A DNA stretch of 64,000 nt. Source: Macrosoma leucophasiata (Eukaryota; Arthropoda; Insecta; Lepidoptera; Hedylidae). Below the pieces are notes generated by a model, which saw nothing but the letters and a program-made list of their open reading frames with translations, was not told the DNA's origin and ran no database searches. Positions 54,901 through 64,000 of the stretch are shown here, piece by piece. Where the stretch lies: positions 15,151,001 through 15,215,000 of the forward strand of contig JAWQUS010000016.1 in the NCBI GenBank assembly GCA_036365455.1, in the 5' to 3' direction. How positions within the stretch are numbered: position 1 is the stretch's first letter; each line of letters begins with the position of its first letter. The position numbers and the translations under genes are program-made.

Positions 54901-55073
54901 TTAGGGACGACCTACTGAACGGCGTGAGGCCACTCGAAGTGGGTCCGATTTACTATCGCGACCTTGTGGGCTCGGAGGCGAACTTTAGGCGGCTACGGGA
55001 CTTCGCGCACCGATGGCATCGACTACGGAGTAGACTGGAACGAGAAGAAAAGGAAAACCGGCGGAGGACTTGA
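51636..55073 (+). CDS. R1-clade ORF2: endonuclease and reverse transcriptase
   Basis: Open for 1145 codons; numbering is from the ATG at 51636, although the conserved protein begins only at about residue 116. The APE-type endonuclease spans about 116-340 (KVTVGQVNLAG, VLVQEHY, LIGVDSNAHSPMW, SDHRLI with catalytic Asp-His). The RT spans about 545-840 (APGIDGI, LPKGNGKPLTDPKAYRPVAL, HGFTRGRSTVSAL, VFLDISGAFDNAWW, CPQGSVLGP, AYADDVTLL near 786-794). A Cys-His motif (CPCGNTEDEDVHHVLWEC) lies near 1065. All catalytic residues that can be judged are present, so the enzyme could be active. It lies in the -1 frame relative to ORF1, overlapping it by 334 nt, and no ATG sits near the ORF1 stop. Confidence 0.9.
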   Translation: MHASPAQGPSQQRAPLHRMGGIVGRGFHDCSVLPTVPLVRTHREGVQVRNSDVRAVRSNGPHQRGLQVYERSVRHLFKIWAPGCIRPQNGRKGVPSARTRRAPLGGDDGLLKPPPRKVTVGQVNLAGAELATTELPLVAEELGLDVVLVQEHYPRARSDTASRILQCGDQAKAGVYVRRLDLPCALLHHLSSTHCTVCHIQNDDEEGIYMVSAYFQYSDDIDIHLQHLGMVLDSLRGKKILIGVDSNAHSPMWYCERRQYTGRGPDVTHRRESMEAFILARDLCLENREGQPETFSTANGASNIDLTLTTRGTPVTEWRVRENAIESDHRLITYTVAGQSTPTSAGPPGEPMRYRDRGVSWNRFETAIHERVGRLRWSRSAPAVCKQFTKLVTSTALQTLGVVKAMKTDRGYEWWTPALDGLRKENNRLRQEWQGTRKAGGCCEVSARSRFHSHRFRYRVAMEEAQLLFNMNTANSGNLDPWGQAYRVASGRCRPPRNVVNGTSYAEGYAGSVNDAMHNLMHSLCPDDDPSKDTAYHRQVRIVAAFSPSGEDAPPPSDDIIEKIVKDLPDTAPGIDGISARIVKHIWSAASVELCDLFRRCVQEGCFPDAWKDGRLVVLPKGNGKPLTDPKAYRPVALLPILGKVLERIMIRCAPQLTGGLSDRQHGFTRGRSTVSALNTIFSAARERSSKYLQAVFLDISGAFDNAWWPMILLKAKRGGCPPNIHRMLTDYFANRRIGMFVGSRVLWKAATMGCPQGSVLGPTLWNVLMDDLLRLPLPGGVSIVAYADDVTLLIASNSRAGIEASALSALQLVGEWGVRNRLEFSPSKSSTMTIRGKFQRPPTIRFGGDSVRSVGSTTVLGVVIDASLSFSQHASTIGERAANCFGKMSRVSACSWGIRYRALRILYRGTYIATVTYAEACWYERASLHVVRSALLRTQRPALILLTKAYRSTSTDALSVLAGVLPADLEVTRAGELGVARESAVTKEELQRVKLSTSESASAAWQKRWDTSDKGRELYRFFPEVAARLKATWVEPDYQVSQILSGHGCFKGRLFRMKLSDEGSCPCGNTEDEDVHHVLWECSLYSELRDDLLNGVRPLEVGPIYYRDLVGSEANFRRLRDFAHRWHRLRSRLEREEKENRRRT

Positions 55074-55100
55074 CGGGATGGGAACTATAGATATATAACA

Positions 55101-55150
55101 AGAAGAAGAAGAAGAAGAAAGAAGAAGAAGAACGAAGATTAGAAGAAAAG
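55101..55150 (+). repeat. GAA-rich tract in R1-element 3' region
   Basis: Interrupted (AAG)n just after the ORF2 stop. Confidence 0.8.
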
Positions 55151-55221
55151 AAGACATTGCACATCGCAGGACGACCGGAGGCAGGAGCCGAAGGCGTGGC
55201 TGTGGCGTCATGCCCCAGAAT

Positions 55222-55575
55222 GGGGAGAGTGACCATAGGGACGCAGTATACACAGAGTGTAAAGAACTTGTAGGGAGTCAAGAACACATGCGCGCGCGAC
55301 AAAAGCGAGGAGCGGTTCGTGCGCGCATCTCCCGCGATTCGGCCCATATAACCAGGAGGTTGGAAGGGCCATGGGAAGGCATGGTGGGTTATGTCCGGTT
55401 GACTGAAAGAGGAGAGTGACACTAGGGACGCATGTAAACACTGAGAGTAAAGAACTTGTAGGGAGTCAATATCACATGCGCGCGCGACATAAGCGAGGAG
55501 CGGTTCGTGCGCGCATCTCCCTAGATTCGGCCCATATAACCAGGATGGTTGGTGGGTTATGTTCGGTTGACTGAC
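55222..55575 (+). repeat. Two ~198 bp tandem units in the 3' UTR
   Basis: Each unit starts GAGAGTGAC, has AAAGAACTTGTAGGGAGTCA, CACATGCGCGCGCGACA and TTCGGCCCATATAACCAGGA, and ends GGTTGACTGA. The second unit has a ~25 bp deletion. Confidence 0.85.
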
Positions 55576-56125
55576 TGCGCTAGTCAAAAAATTATCTTCC
55601 AGTGGAAGAATATTCTTCCGCTAGTGGGCGATAGGATGGTTACGTCCAGACGTCACAAATAATTTTTTCCTATTTAAATGATATGCATGAAATGCTTAAG
55701 GTAACAAAAGGATTTAAATTGATTAGGGTAGATGCTGTATTGGTCTAAATAGCTTTTTAATTACCGTATTGTAAGTCACCATTTTTGCAAGTAAGCCAGC
55801 CAGCTTGATTTTTTCCGACGCATCTAACATTTGTCAATATATTCCAACCAATTTACACAAAACTTTAACAAATTACATACAGAAACCTTCCCCTCTATCT
55901 ATTGGTGAACAAACAGACAGACAGACGCAGACAGACTTTGTTTTATAATAAGTATAAATAGATAAATATAGATATGGATAGATATAGATATAAGTTTCAT
56001 ATGTTTATTTGCATTTGTGTTAAATATAAGGAATATCGCACGCGGATGGAATCGTGGATATAACGGGTTATTTATATAAACGGATCAATGTCGATGACTA
56101 TGTAGATTAGTTACAGAATGTACTT
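55576..56125. other. Intergenic
   Basis: Contains the small palindrome ATCTTCCAGTGGAAGAATATTCTTCC near 55591 (shown only in part: TTCCAGTGGAA and GAATATTC) and a (GACA)n-tailed retroposon end at 55910-55990. No gene. Confidence 0.4.
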
Positions 56126-56256
56126 ACTTTCAGAAGCTACTCTGTGTTACATTAATATAATTGTTACAGAAAATCAATACCGTCATCAATTTCATTCGAT
56201 GTCCATCATATATTGTCGTTAATTTCTTCATACTACACGTGTTCTAAAAATACAAG
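56126..56256 (+). promoter_or_regulatory. Gr-C 5' flank, matching Gr-A
   Basis: Matches the Gr-A upstream region, including AGAAGCTACTCTGTGTTACA and GTTCTAAAAATACAAGATG up to the ATG. Confidence 0.5.
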
Positions 56257-56481
56257 ATGATTATCAAAGGGTTGGATTTCGTATTGCTATTCGAAAAAGT
56301 GATATCTATATATAGAATGTTTCCAACGACATCGAAAATACTACGTTTTGTTATGTTTTTTCAAATCATCGTAGTTTTGAGTTGCAGTTTCGTATGTGCT
56401 ATGTTACAGATATTTTATTTCACCAACGGATCAGTAATTTTTGATATATACGTGATTTCAAATTTTTTAAACTCTGCAGCA

Positions 56482-56530
56482 ATTATCACTTAACATACAT
56501 GTGAACTGTTTGCCACCTTTGTTACATAAA
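56482..56530 (+). repeat. Repeat A tail at the Gr-C deletion junction
   Basis: ATCACTTAACATACATGTGA, GTTTGCCACC and TTACATAAAAAA are the repeat A 3' end. Sequence after it (CTGACACATTTCTAATTGCAG) is the 3' end of the Gr intron 1. Confidence 0.75.
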
Positions 56531-56859
56531 AAATCAACCTGTGCGCTTGTATGTCTGACTGACACATTTCTAATTGCAGTTAACAATAATGTTATCAACA
56601 GTAGTCATCTATTATATCTTGCTACTATACATGGCAATACAACAAAGCATTTTGGTGAGTTCATGAATACTTTTTATTTACATATGTTTCGATGTGGCAT
56701 GAGAATCATCATAGACACTAACTGAAACCTCTGAGCTAACGGAGGTTTCAGCTAATTTGTATAAAGACGTAGTACTGTTTTTAGTTCTCAGCATCTGCAC
56801 GCAGAAATTTTATGAAGGCTCTTTAATTAAATATCATCCTTCTTATAAAATAATAATAA

Positions 56860-57215
56860 TGGCAACAATACGTCCCACTGCTGGACACGAGGCTCTCCTC
56901 TTTTTGGGAGGAGCCCTGGAGCTTACTCCACCACGCTGCTACAATGCGGATTGGTGGAGATACGGGTTAGTGGCCAACCCGCTGTCGGATGTTTTCAAAC
57001 CGCCCCTAAGGTCTCCAACAAGGTTTAACGACTGCTATCTATCGATAGCAACCGGGACCGATGGCTTAACGTGCCCTCCGAAGCACGGAAACGCGCATAT
57101 TAATTTGCCGCTAGCGGTCACCAATCAGCCAATCACACACCCGACCGCGCCCGTAATGCTTAACCGAGTAGATCGCATACGATCTACACCAGCCGCGGGG
57201 CCACGCGCACTTCCT
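56860..57215 (+). repeat. Repeat E copy in Gr-C intron 2
   Basis: Close match to 9062-9420 (ATACGTCCCACTGCTGGACA, CTATCTATCGATAGCAACC). Confidence 0.75.
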
Positions 57216-57429
57216 TTCCTCCTTATAACTATACCTTATATCTGCTGGTTTTATAAATGATTTTAAATTTATTTTTAGAACCTCAGACCGGCAATAGTTT
57301 ACTTGATATTGGAGCTTGTGTCGTATTTCATAATGTTGGGGATGGTGTCCCACGCGGCGCAGCTGGCACGCAACAGCGCGGATGCCTTGTTGCGAACACT
57401 CTCGAAATTGTTTATACGGTCAAATACAG

Positions 57430-57889
57430 GTACAACACCATTTACCTACTTGTGTGTAGTAAATTTTATTATTCATATTCGCAAGCATATGCAAGAGAAT
57501 TGAAAACAGGCACGGTCTTATGCAAAGAATTTGGTAAGGGTCAGTGGTTTTAAAACAGAGATTTTGAAGATCATGATTTGTATGAATTGGATTTTGATAT
57601 AATACACACTAAGCCCAGCTGGCCACCCACCTATGTCGGCAATTTTTGTCGGCGGGTTAGTTGGCGGCTTTACTCATTGCAAGTCGGAAAATTTTGTTGG
57701 ATGCATGTCGGCGGCTTGAGATGAGGAACTTAGTTACCACTACCCCTCGAGTGTCTCCGAGCAACTGAGAGTACGTCCGCAAGCTACCAACATGTCGATG
57801 TGCGCAGGTTAAGGGTGCTGTTAAAGTTCTTGCCAAAAAGTATTGCTTCATTTCTTATAATGTCATTTAGCGGTAAACTAAAAGTAGGT
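57430..57889. other. Region after Gr-C exon 3
   Basis: No Gr exon 4 found. A minus frame at 57657-57851 has no domain that I recognise. Confidence 0.45.
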
Positions 57890-58195
57890 TGTAAATTGTT
57901 TGAATCAGTTCCCCTCTAAGGGTTTCCGCCTTGTCGTGGCGGGAGAGCTTAGTAGTCTGCCCGCTACTCGCTGCTGTGGAGAGGAGGTGGCGGGGAAGAG
58001 GTATACTGGTACGTTGCTGGCCCCGCACCCTATCCCCAGCCGCCTTACGGTGACTCGCCGTCGGATAGGGGCGTAGAAAGTCGCGGGAGGGGGTGGTCGA
58101 GGGTTGAACTTCATGCTCTCGCTCCGAACTGTGTGCCCCTGGACCTGGTGTGCGGCCGGGGCACAGACCTTCGGACTTCAGACTAGAGGACGTCA
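57890..58195. other. GC-rich block of unknown origin
   Basis: About 300 bp of sharply higher GC than the flanks (CCGCCTTGTCGTGGCGGGAG, CACCCTATCCCCAGCCGCC). The minus strand is open for 135 codons with a Pro/Arg/Ser-rich product and no domain. It may be part of a retrotransposon UTR or gag region. Confidence 0.4.
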
Positions 58196-58360
58196 AATAA
58201 TATTTTGGTTTTGTTGAATAATTGAATTCCCGTAGCTTAGCAACCAATGTAAAACCTGTGTAAACCGCATTCAACTCTGTTTAAAAGTTTTGAAGCAAGT
58301 ACTTTAAGTAAATGTTTAACGCGCCGCGCAATGTCCATCGCCGCGCCGCCGCCAACGCGC

Positions 58361-58510
58361 AGCCAACACGCCGCCAACGCGCCGCCAACGCGCCGCCAAC
58401 GCGCCGCCAACGCGCCGCCAACGCGCCGCCAACGCGCCGCCAACGAGCCGTCAACGCGCCGTCAACGCGCCGCCAACGCGCCGCCAACGCGCTGCCCACG
58501 CGCCTCCAAC
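58361..58510 (+). repeat. 11 bp GC-rich minisatellite
   Basis: Tandem CCAACGCGCCG units with occasional variants (GTCAACG, CCAACGA). Because 11 is not a multiple of 3, all frames encode a 33 nt-period repeat (RRQRAANAPPT), giving spurious ORFs on both strands. Confidence 0.9.
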
Positions 58511-59329
58511 GCACCGCCACCGCGCCGTGTCGCCGTAGAATAGATACGCGCCACGCAAGGCCCGTCGCCGCGCCGCCGCCGCACTTTTCCATTAGCATAG
58601 CGTGTTTTCCGGCACATTTGCGTGACTAATATTACGGAGTTTTCTCATTCATATAATTAATGACCCTACCATTGCTGAACTTTAACGGGTTATGTCAACC
58701 ATCAGAACTCTAGGCTATGGGCGCAATTCATTTTTTATTTATTTTATTCATAAAAACATTTTTCGTTTCTGCAATTTGGCAGGAAATATTCAATGTTTAT
58801 ACGAAAAGAGCAAACGTTTACAATTACAATAGAGTGGACAGAGCTCTTCCCAACCGCAAAGTGCACATCAAATATGAAAGGCTTGCGCAGCCCAAATAAC
58901 TATTCACTATGGGACCACATTTAATAAAAATGGCATCGTGAATATACATTACATTTTCATATTTTAAAAACCGGAACGTTTCTCAATTTCCTGTCTTTTA
59001 CAATCTGGGAATGGTTGAGAGTGAAGTTGGCTCGTTTCCTGCTTTTACACTTTTATTTCTGAATCGTACATTGATTTTATGATTAATCTTTCTTTTTAAA
59101 TTTAATATTTGCCAAAAATTTGTTATAAATATGGTCTAAGATCCGATATAAGAGTGATCTTCACCGATCTGTTAAATGGATAAAAATTATTGAAATGGCA
59201 ATTTAGTATGCTAAAAATAAAAAAATAAAAAATTAGGGTTGCCACTTCCATTGTTGGCCAGTCTATAATTAATTAATAATTAATAAAATATATTTTTAAA
59301 TATTTTAAGATAATACTCATTTTATTTAA
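58511..59329. other. Intergenic
   Basis: No gene recognised; 60-codon frame at 58717-58899 has no domain. Confidence 0.4.
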
Positions 59330-62300
59330 TATCGATTATAATATCGATTATTTCAAATATCGATTATAATATCGATTTTAATATCGATTATTATATCGAT
59401 TATAATATCGATTATAATAAAATTGATATTATCAATATTAAAATCGATATTTAAATCGATATTTTAAACATCGAATATTTCAAAAATCGATTATCGAATA
59501 TCGACATTGTAAAATCTCGATTATAATATCGATTATTTCAAATATCGATTATTATATCGATTTTAATATCGATTATAATATCGATTTTCATATCGATTAT
59601 AATACAGATTATTAAATTATCGATTACAAAATCGATTATAATATCGATTATTACAAATATCGAATATTTCAAACTTGGATTATCATATCGACAATTTCAA
59701 ATATCGGTTTTGAAAATCTTCATTATGATATCGATTATTTCAAATATCGATTATTTCTAATATCGATTTTAATATCGATTATTTCTAATATCGAGCTTAA
59801 TATCGATTTAAATATCGATTATAATATCGATTATTTCAAATATCGATTATAATATCGATTTTAATATCGATTATTATATCGATTATAATACCGATTTTAA
59901 TATCGATTATAATAAAATTGATATTATCAATATTAAAATCGATATTTTAAATATCGAATATTTCAAAAATCGATTATCGAATATCGACATTGTAAAATCT
60001 CGATTATAATATCGATTATTTCAAATATCGATTAAAATATCGATTTTAATATCGATTATAATATCGATTTTAATATCGATTATTATATCGATTATAATAT
60101 CGATTTTAATATCGATTATAATATCGATTATAATATCGATTTTAATATCGATTTTAATATCGATTATTTCTAATATCGATTACAATATCGATTTTAATAT
60201 CGATTATAATATCGATTTTAATATCGATTATTTCTAATATCGATTTATATATCGATTTTAATATCGATTTTAATATCGATTATAATGTCGATTATAATAT
60301 CGATTATAATATCGATTTTAATATCGATTATTTCAAATATCGATTTAAATATCGATTTTCATATCGATTATTATATCGATTATAATATCGATTATAATAT
60401 CGATTATAATATCGATTATAATATCGATTTTCATATCGATTATAATATCGATTTTCATATCGATTATTATATCGATTATAATATCGATTTTAATATCGAT
60501 TATAATATCGATTTTAATTTTGATTATTTCTAATATCGATTTATATATCGATTTTAATATCGATTATAATATCGATTTTAATATCGATTATAATAAAATT
60601 GATATTATCAATATTAAAATCGATATTTAAATCGATATTTTAAATATCGATTTTAATATCGATTTTAATATCGATTATTATATCGATTTTAATATCGATT
60701 ATTATATCGATTTTAATATCGATTATAATAAAATTGATATTATCAATATTAAAATCGATATTTAAATCGATATTTTAAATATCGATTTTAATATCGATTT
60801 TCATATCGATTATTATATCGATTATAATACCGATTTTAATATCGATTTTAATATCGATTATTATATCGATTTTAATATCGATTATTATATCGATTTTAAT
60901 ATCGATTATAATAAAATTGATATTATCAATATTAAAATCGATATTTAAATCGATATTTTAAATATCGATTTTAATATCGATTTTCATATCGATTATTATA
61001 TCGATTATAATACCGATTTTAATATCGATTTTAATATCGATTATTATATCGATTATAATATCGATTTTAATATCGATTATAATAAAATTGATATTATCAA
61101 TATTAAAATCGATATTTAAATCGATATTTTAAATATCGAATAATAATTAATTATAATTATAATATCGATTTTAATATCGATTATAGTATCGATTATTTCA
61201 AATATCGATTTTAATATCGATTATTATATCGATTATAATATCGATTTTAATATCGATTATTTCAAATATCGATTATAATATCGATTATGATATCGATTTT
61301 AACATCGATTATTATATCGATTTTAATATCGATTATTAAATTATCGATTATAAAATCGATTATAATATCGTTTATTACAAATATCGAATATTTCAAAAAT
61401 TGATTATCAGATCGACAATTTCAAATATCGGTTTTTAAAATCTCGATTATAATATCGATTATTTCAAATATCGATTATAATATCGATTTTAATATCGATT
61501 ATTATATCGATTTTAATATCGATTATTAAATTATCGATTACAAAATCGATTACAGTATCGATTATTTCAAATATCGATTATTTCAAAAATTGATTATCAT
61601 ATCGACAATTTCAAATATCGGTTTTGAAAATCTCGATTATAATATCGATTATTTCAAATACCGATTATTTCTTATATCGATTATTTCTGATATCGATTTT
61701 AATATCGATTTTAATATCGATTATTATATCGATTTTAATATCGATTATGTCTAATATCGATTTATATATCGATTTTAATATCGATTATTATATCGATTTT
61801 AATATCGTTTTAAATATCGATTATAATATCGATTTCAATATCGATTATAATATCGATTATTTCAAATATCGATTATTTCTTATATCGATTATTTCTGATA
61901 TCGATTTTAATATCGATTATATATCGATTTTAATATCGATTTTAATATCGATTATAATATCGATTTTAATATCGATTTTAATATCGATTATTTCTAATAT
62001 CGATTTATATATCGATTTTAATATCGATTATAATATCGATTATTTCAAATATCGATTTTAATATCGATTATTTCTAATATCGATTTTAATATCGATTTCA
62101 ATATCGATTTCTATATCGATTATAATATCGATTATAATATCGATTTTAATATCGATTATAATATCGTTTTTAATATCGATTTTAGTATCGATTATTTCTA
62201 ATATCGATTTTAATATTGATTTTAATATCGATTATAATATCGATTTTGATATCGATAATAATATCGATTTTAATATCGATTATTTCTAATATCGATTTTA

Positions 62301-64000
62301 ATATCGATTTTGATATCGATTTTTGTATCGATTATAATATCGATTTTGATATCGATTATAATATCGATTATAATATCGATTATTATATCAATTATTTCAA
62401 ATATCGATTATAATATCGATTTTAATATCGATTATTATATCGATTATAATATCGATTTTAATATCAATTATTAAATTATCGATTATAATATCGATTTTTA
62501 TATCGATTTTCATATCGATTATTACATCGATTTTAATATCGATTATAATATCGATTTTAATATCGATTACAATATCGATTTGAATATCGATTATAATATC
62601 GATTCTAATATCGATTTTAGTATCGATGTTTTCTCATATCGATTTTTGTATCGATTATAATATCGATTTTGATATCGATTATAATATCGATTATAATATC
62701 GATTATTATATCAATTATTTCAAATATCGATTATAATATCGATTTTAATATCGATTATTATATCGATTATAATATCGATTTTAATATCAATTATTAAATT
62801 ATCGATTATAATATCGATTTTAATATCGATTTTAATATCGATTATAATATCGATTTTAATATCGATTATTTCTAATATCGATTTAAATATCGATTTTTAT
62901 ATCGATTTTCATATCGATTATTACATCGATTTTAATATCGATTATAATATCGATTTTAATATCGATTACAATATCGATTTGAATATCGATTATAATATTG
63001 ATTATAATATCGATTTTAGTATCGATGTTTTCTCATATCGATTTTAATATTGATTATAAAATATCGATTTTAATATCGATTATAATATCGTTTTTAATAT
63101 CGATTTTAGTATCGATTATTTCTAATATCGATTTTAATATTGATTTTAATATCGATTATAATATCGATTTTGATATCGATAATAATATCGATTTTAATAT
63201 CGATTATTTCTAATATCGATTTTAATATCGATTTTAATATCGATTTTTGTATCGATTATAATATCGATTTTGATATCGATTATAATATCGATATTAATAT
63301 CGATTATTATATCGATTATTTCAAATATCGATTATAATATCGATTTTAATATCGATTATTATATCGATTATAATATCGATTTTAATATCAATTATTAAAT
63401 TATCGATTATAATATCGATTTTAATATCGATTTTAATATCGATTATAATATCGATTTTAATATCGATTATTTCTAATATCGATTTAAATATCGATTTTTA
63501 TATCGATTTTCATATCGATTATTACATCGATTTTAATATCGATTATAATATCGATTTTAATATCGATTACAATATCGATTTGAATATCGATTATAATATC
63601 GATTCTAATATCGATGTTTTCTCATATCGATTTTAATATCGATTTTAATATCGATTATAATATCGATTCTAATATCGATGTTTTCTCATATCGATTTTAA
63701 TATCGATTTTAATATCGATTATTATATCGATGTTTTCTCATATCGATTTTAATATCGATTTTAATATCGATTATTATATCGATGTTTTCTCATATCGATT
63801 TTAATATCGATTTTAATATCGATTATTATATCGATTTTAATATCGATTACAATATCGATTTTGATATCGATTATAATATCGATTATAATATCGATTTTAG
63901 TATCGATGTTTTCTCATATCGATTTTAATATTGATTATAAAATATCGATTTTAATATCGATTATAATATCGTTTTTAATATCGATTTTAGCATCGATTAT
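59330..64000. repeat. ATCGAT satellite, 12 bp unit, continues past the window
   Basis: Nearly 4.7 kb of tandem ATCGATTATAAT / ATCGATTTTAAT units with TTTC, TTTA and CAA variants. The frequent 12 bp spacing keeps frames open, yielding IDYNIDFN-type ORFs (for example 60285-60533, 61624-62061) that are not genes. Higher-order copies are offset by about 600 bp (62643 and 63243) and about 494 bp (59417 and 59911). Every unit carries the self-complementary ATCGAT. Confidence 0.93.

Larger units (their letters stand above)
49329..55575 (+). mobile_element. R1-clade non-LTR retrotransposon, nearly intact
   Basis: GC-rich element of about 6.2 kb in AT-rich surroundings: 5' UTR from about 49329, gag-like ORF1 (50394-51969), EN-RT ORF2 (to 55073), a GAA-rich stretch (55101-55150) and a 3' UTR with a two-copy ~198 bp tandem repeat. 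Target duplications and the exact ends were not resolved. R1-clade elements integrate by target-primed reverse transcription, many at specific sites; no rDNA or TTAGG repeat is seen at the flanks. Confidence 0.85.
56257..57429 (+). pseudogene. Gr-C: broken gustatory receptor
   Basis: Paralogue closest to Gr-A. Exon 1 (56257 to about 56484) encodes MIIKGLDFVLLFEKVISIYR and onward for 76 codons aligned to Gr-A, then stops. About 173 codons and most of intron 1 are deleted, with a repeat A tail fragment at the junction. Exon 2 (56580-56654; LTIMLSTVVIYYILLLYMAI and onward, donor GTGAGT) and exon 3 (57279-57429; starts NLRPAIVYLI, carries HAAQLARNSADALLRTLSKL, donor GTACAA) are intact. No exon 4 with TYxxxxxQF is found up to the satellite at 59.3 kb. 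A transcript could still be spliced, but no full receptor is encoded. Confidence 0.85.

Noticed and set aside
56757..57260. 167-codon ORF inside the Gr-C region
   Set aside because: Runs through repeat E in intron 2 of Gr-C; not a Gr exon and not conserved with the 9062 copy in frame.
57257..57553. 98-codon ORF overlapping Gr-C exon 3 in another frame
   Set aside because: The conserved Gr exon is read in the other frame (NLRPAIVYLI and onward); this one has no homologue in Gr-B.
58281..58629. 105-codon ORFs on both strands rich in Arg/Ala/Pro
   Set aside because: Artefact of the 11 bp minisatellite (33 nt period).
60285..62061. ORFs of 82-145 codons reading IDYNIDFN and similar
   Set aside because: Produced by the 12 bp satellite period staying in frame; no start context, no composition of a real protein, and similar frames recur along the array.

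Overview
This is a eukaryotic, AT-rich, repeat-saturated window that looks lepidopteran. The evidence is intron-containing insect gustatory receptor (Gr) genes, several tRNA-derived SINE families, mariner elements, a Penelope-like fragment, an R1-clade non-LTR retrotransposon with two ORFs, and many short inverted-repeat elements. The species cannot be named from the sequence. Host coding content is very low: the only convincing host genes are Gr genes. No CRISPR, operon or prokaryotic feature is present, and no functional tRNA or rRNA gene was found.

Layout. 1-19.4 kb is a Gr cluster. Gr-A (minus, exons 7418-6672, 6441-6367, 5766-5616, 2108-1939) and Gr-B (minus, exons 19378-18635, 17839-17765, 11162-11009, 10442-10273) each splice to 1143 nt (380 residues) with the same four-exon structure and the same intron phases. 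An exon-1 relic (Gr-D, 8177-8033) lies between them. A third copy, Gr-C, lies far away on the plus strand (56257-57429); it is broken and has no visible last exon. The Gr introns are filled with transposon debris: SINEs, MITEs, a 1.2 kb decayed mariner, and a tail-to-tail pair of relics of a transposon-like ORF.

19.4-49 kb has no host gene I can support. It holds a long-arm foldback element, a decayed CR1/Jockey-type LINE (minus, about 24.6-26.7 kb), a local triplication (26.9-28.4 kb), a LINE with a tetranucleotide tail inserted into a SINE (32.0-33.8 kb), a segmental duplication whose second copy is split by later insertions (34.4-38.6 kb), a Penelope-like GIY-YIG fragment (39.6-40.2 kb), a second, internally deleted mariner (43.1-44.0 kb), and many copies of one roughly 300 bp dispersed repeat, called repeat A here. 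49.0-55.6 kb holds a near-perfect 83 bp-arm foldback followed by a GC-rich, nearly intact R1-clade element. ORF2 is open over 1145 codons; ORF1 is interrupted only at a C17 homopolymer.

55.6-59.3 kb holds Gr-C, an unexplained GC-rich block and an 11 bp GC-rich minisatellite. From about 59.33 kb to the window end the sequence is one array of a 12 bp AT-rich satellite centred on the palindrome ATCGAT, with higher-order repeats near 600 bp. Long ORFs read through it are artefacts of its periodicity.

The two intact Gr genes probably encode chemoreceptors of the divergent (bitter-type) lepidopteran class; the ligand cannot be inferred. No clearly new functional system was found. The most interesting material is structural: repeated snap-back inverted duplications, young foldbacks, a filler insertion shared by neighbouring repeats, and the ATCGAT satellite.
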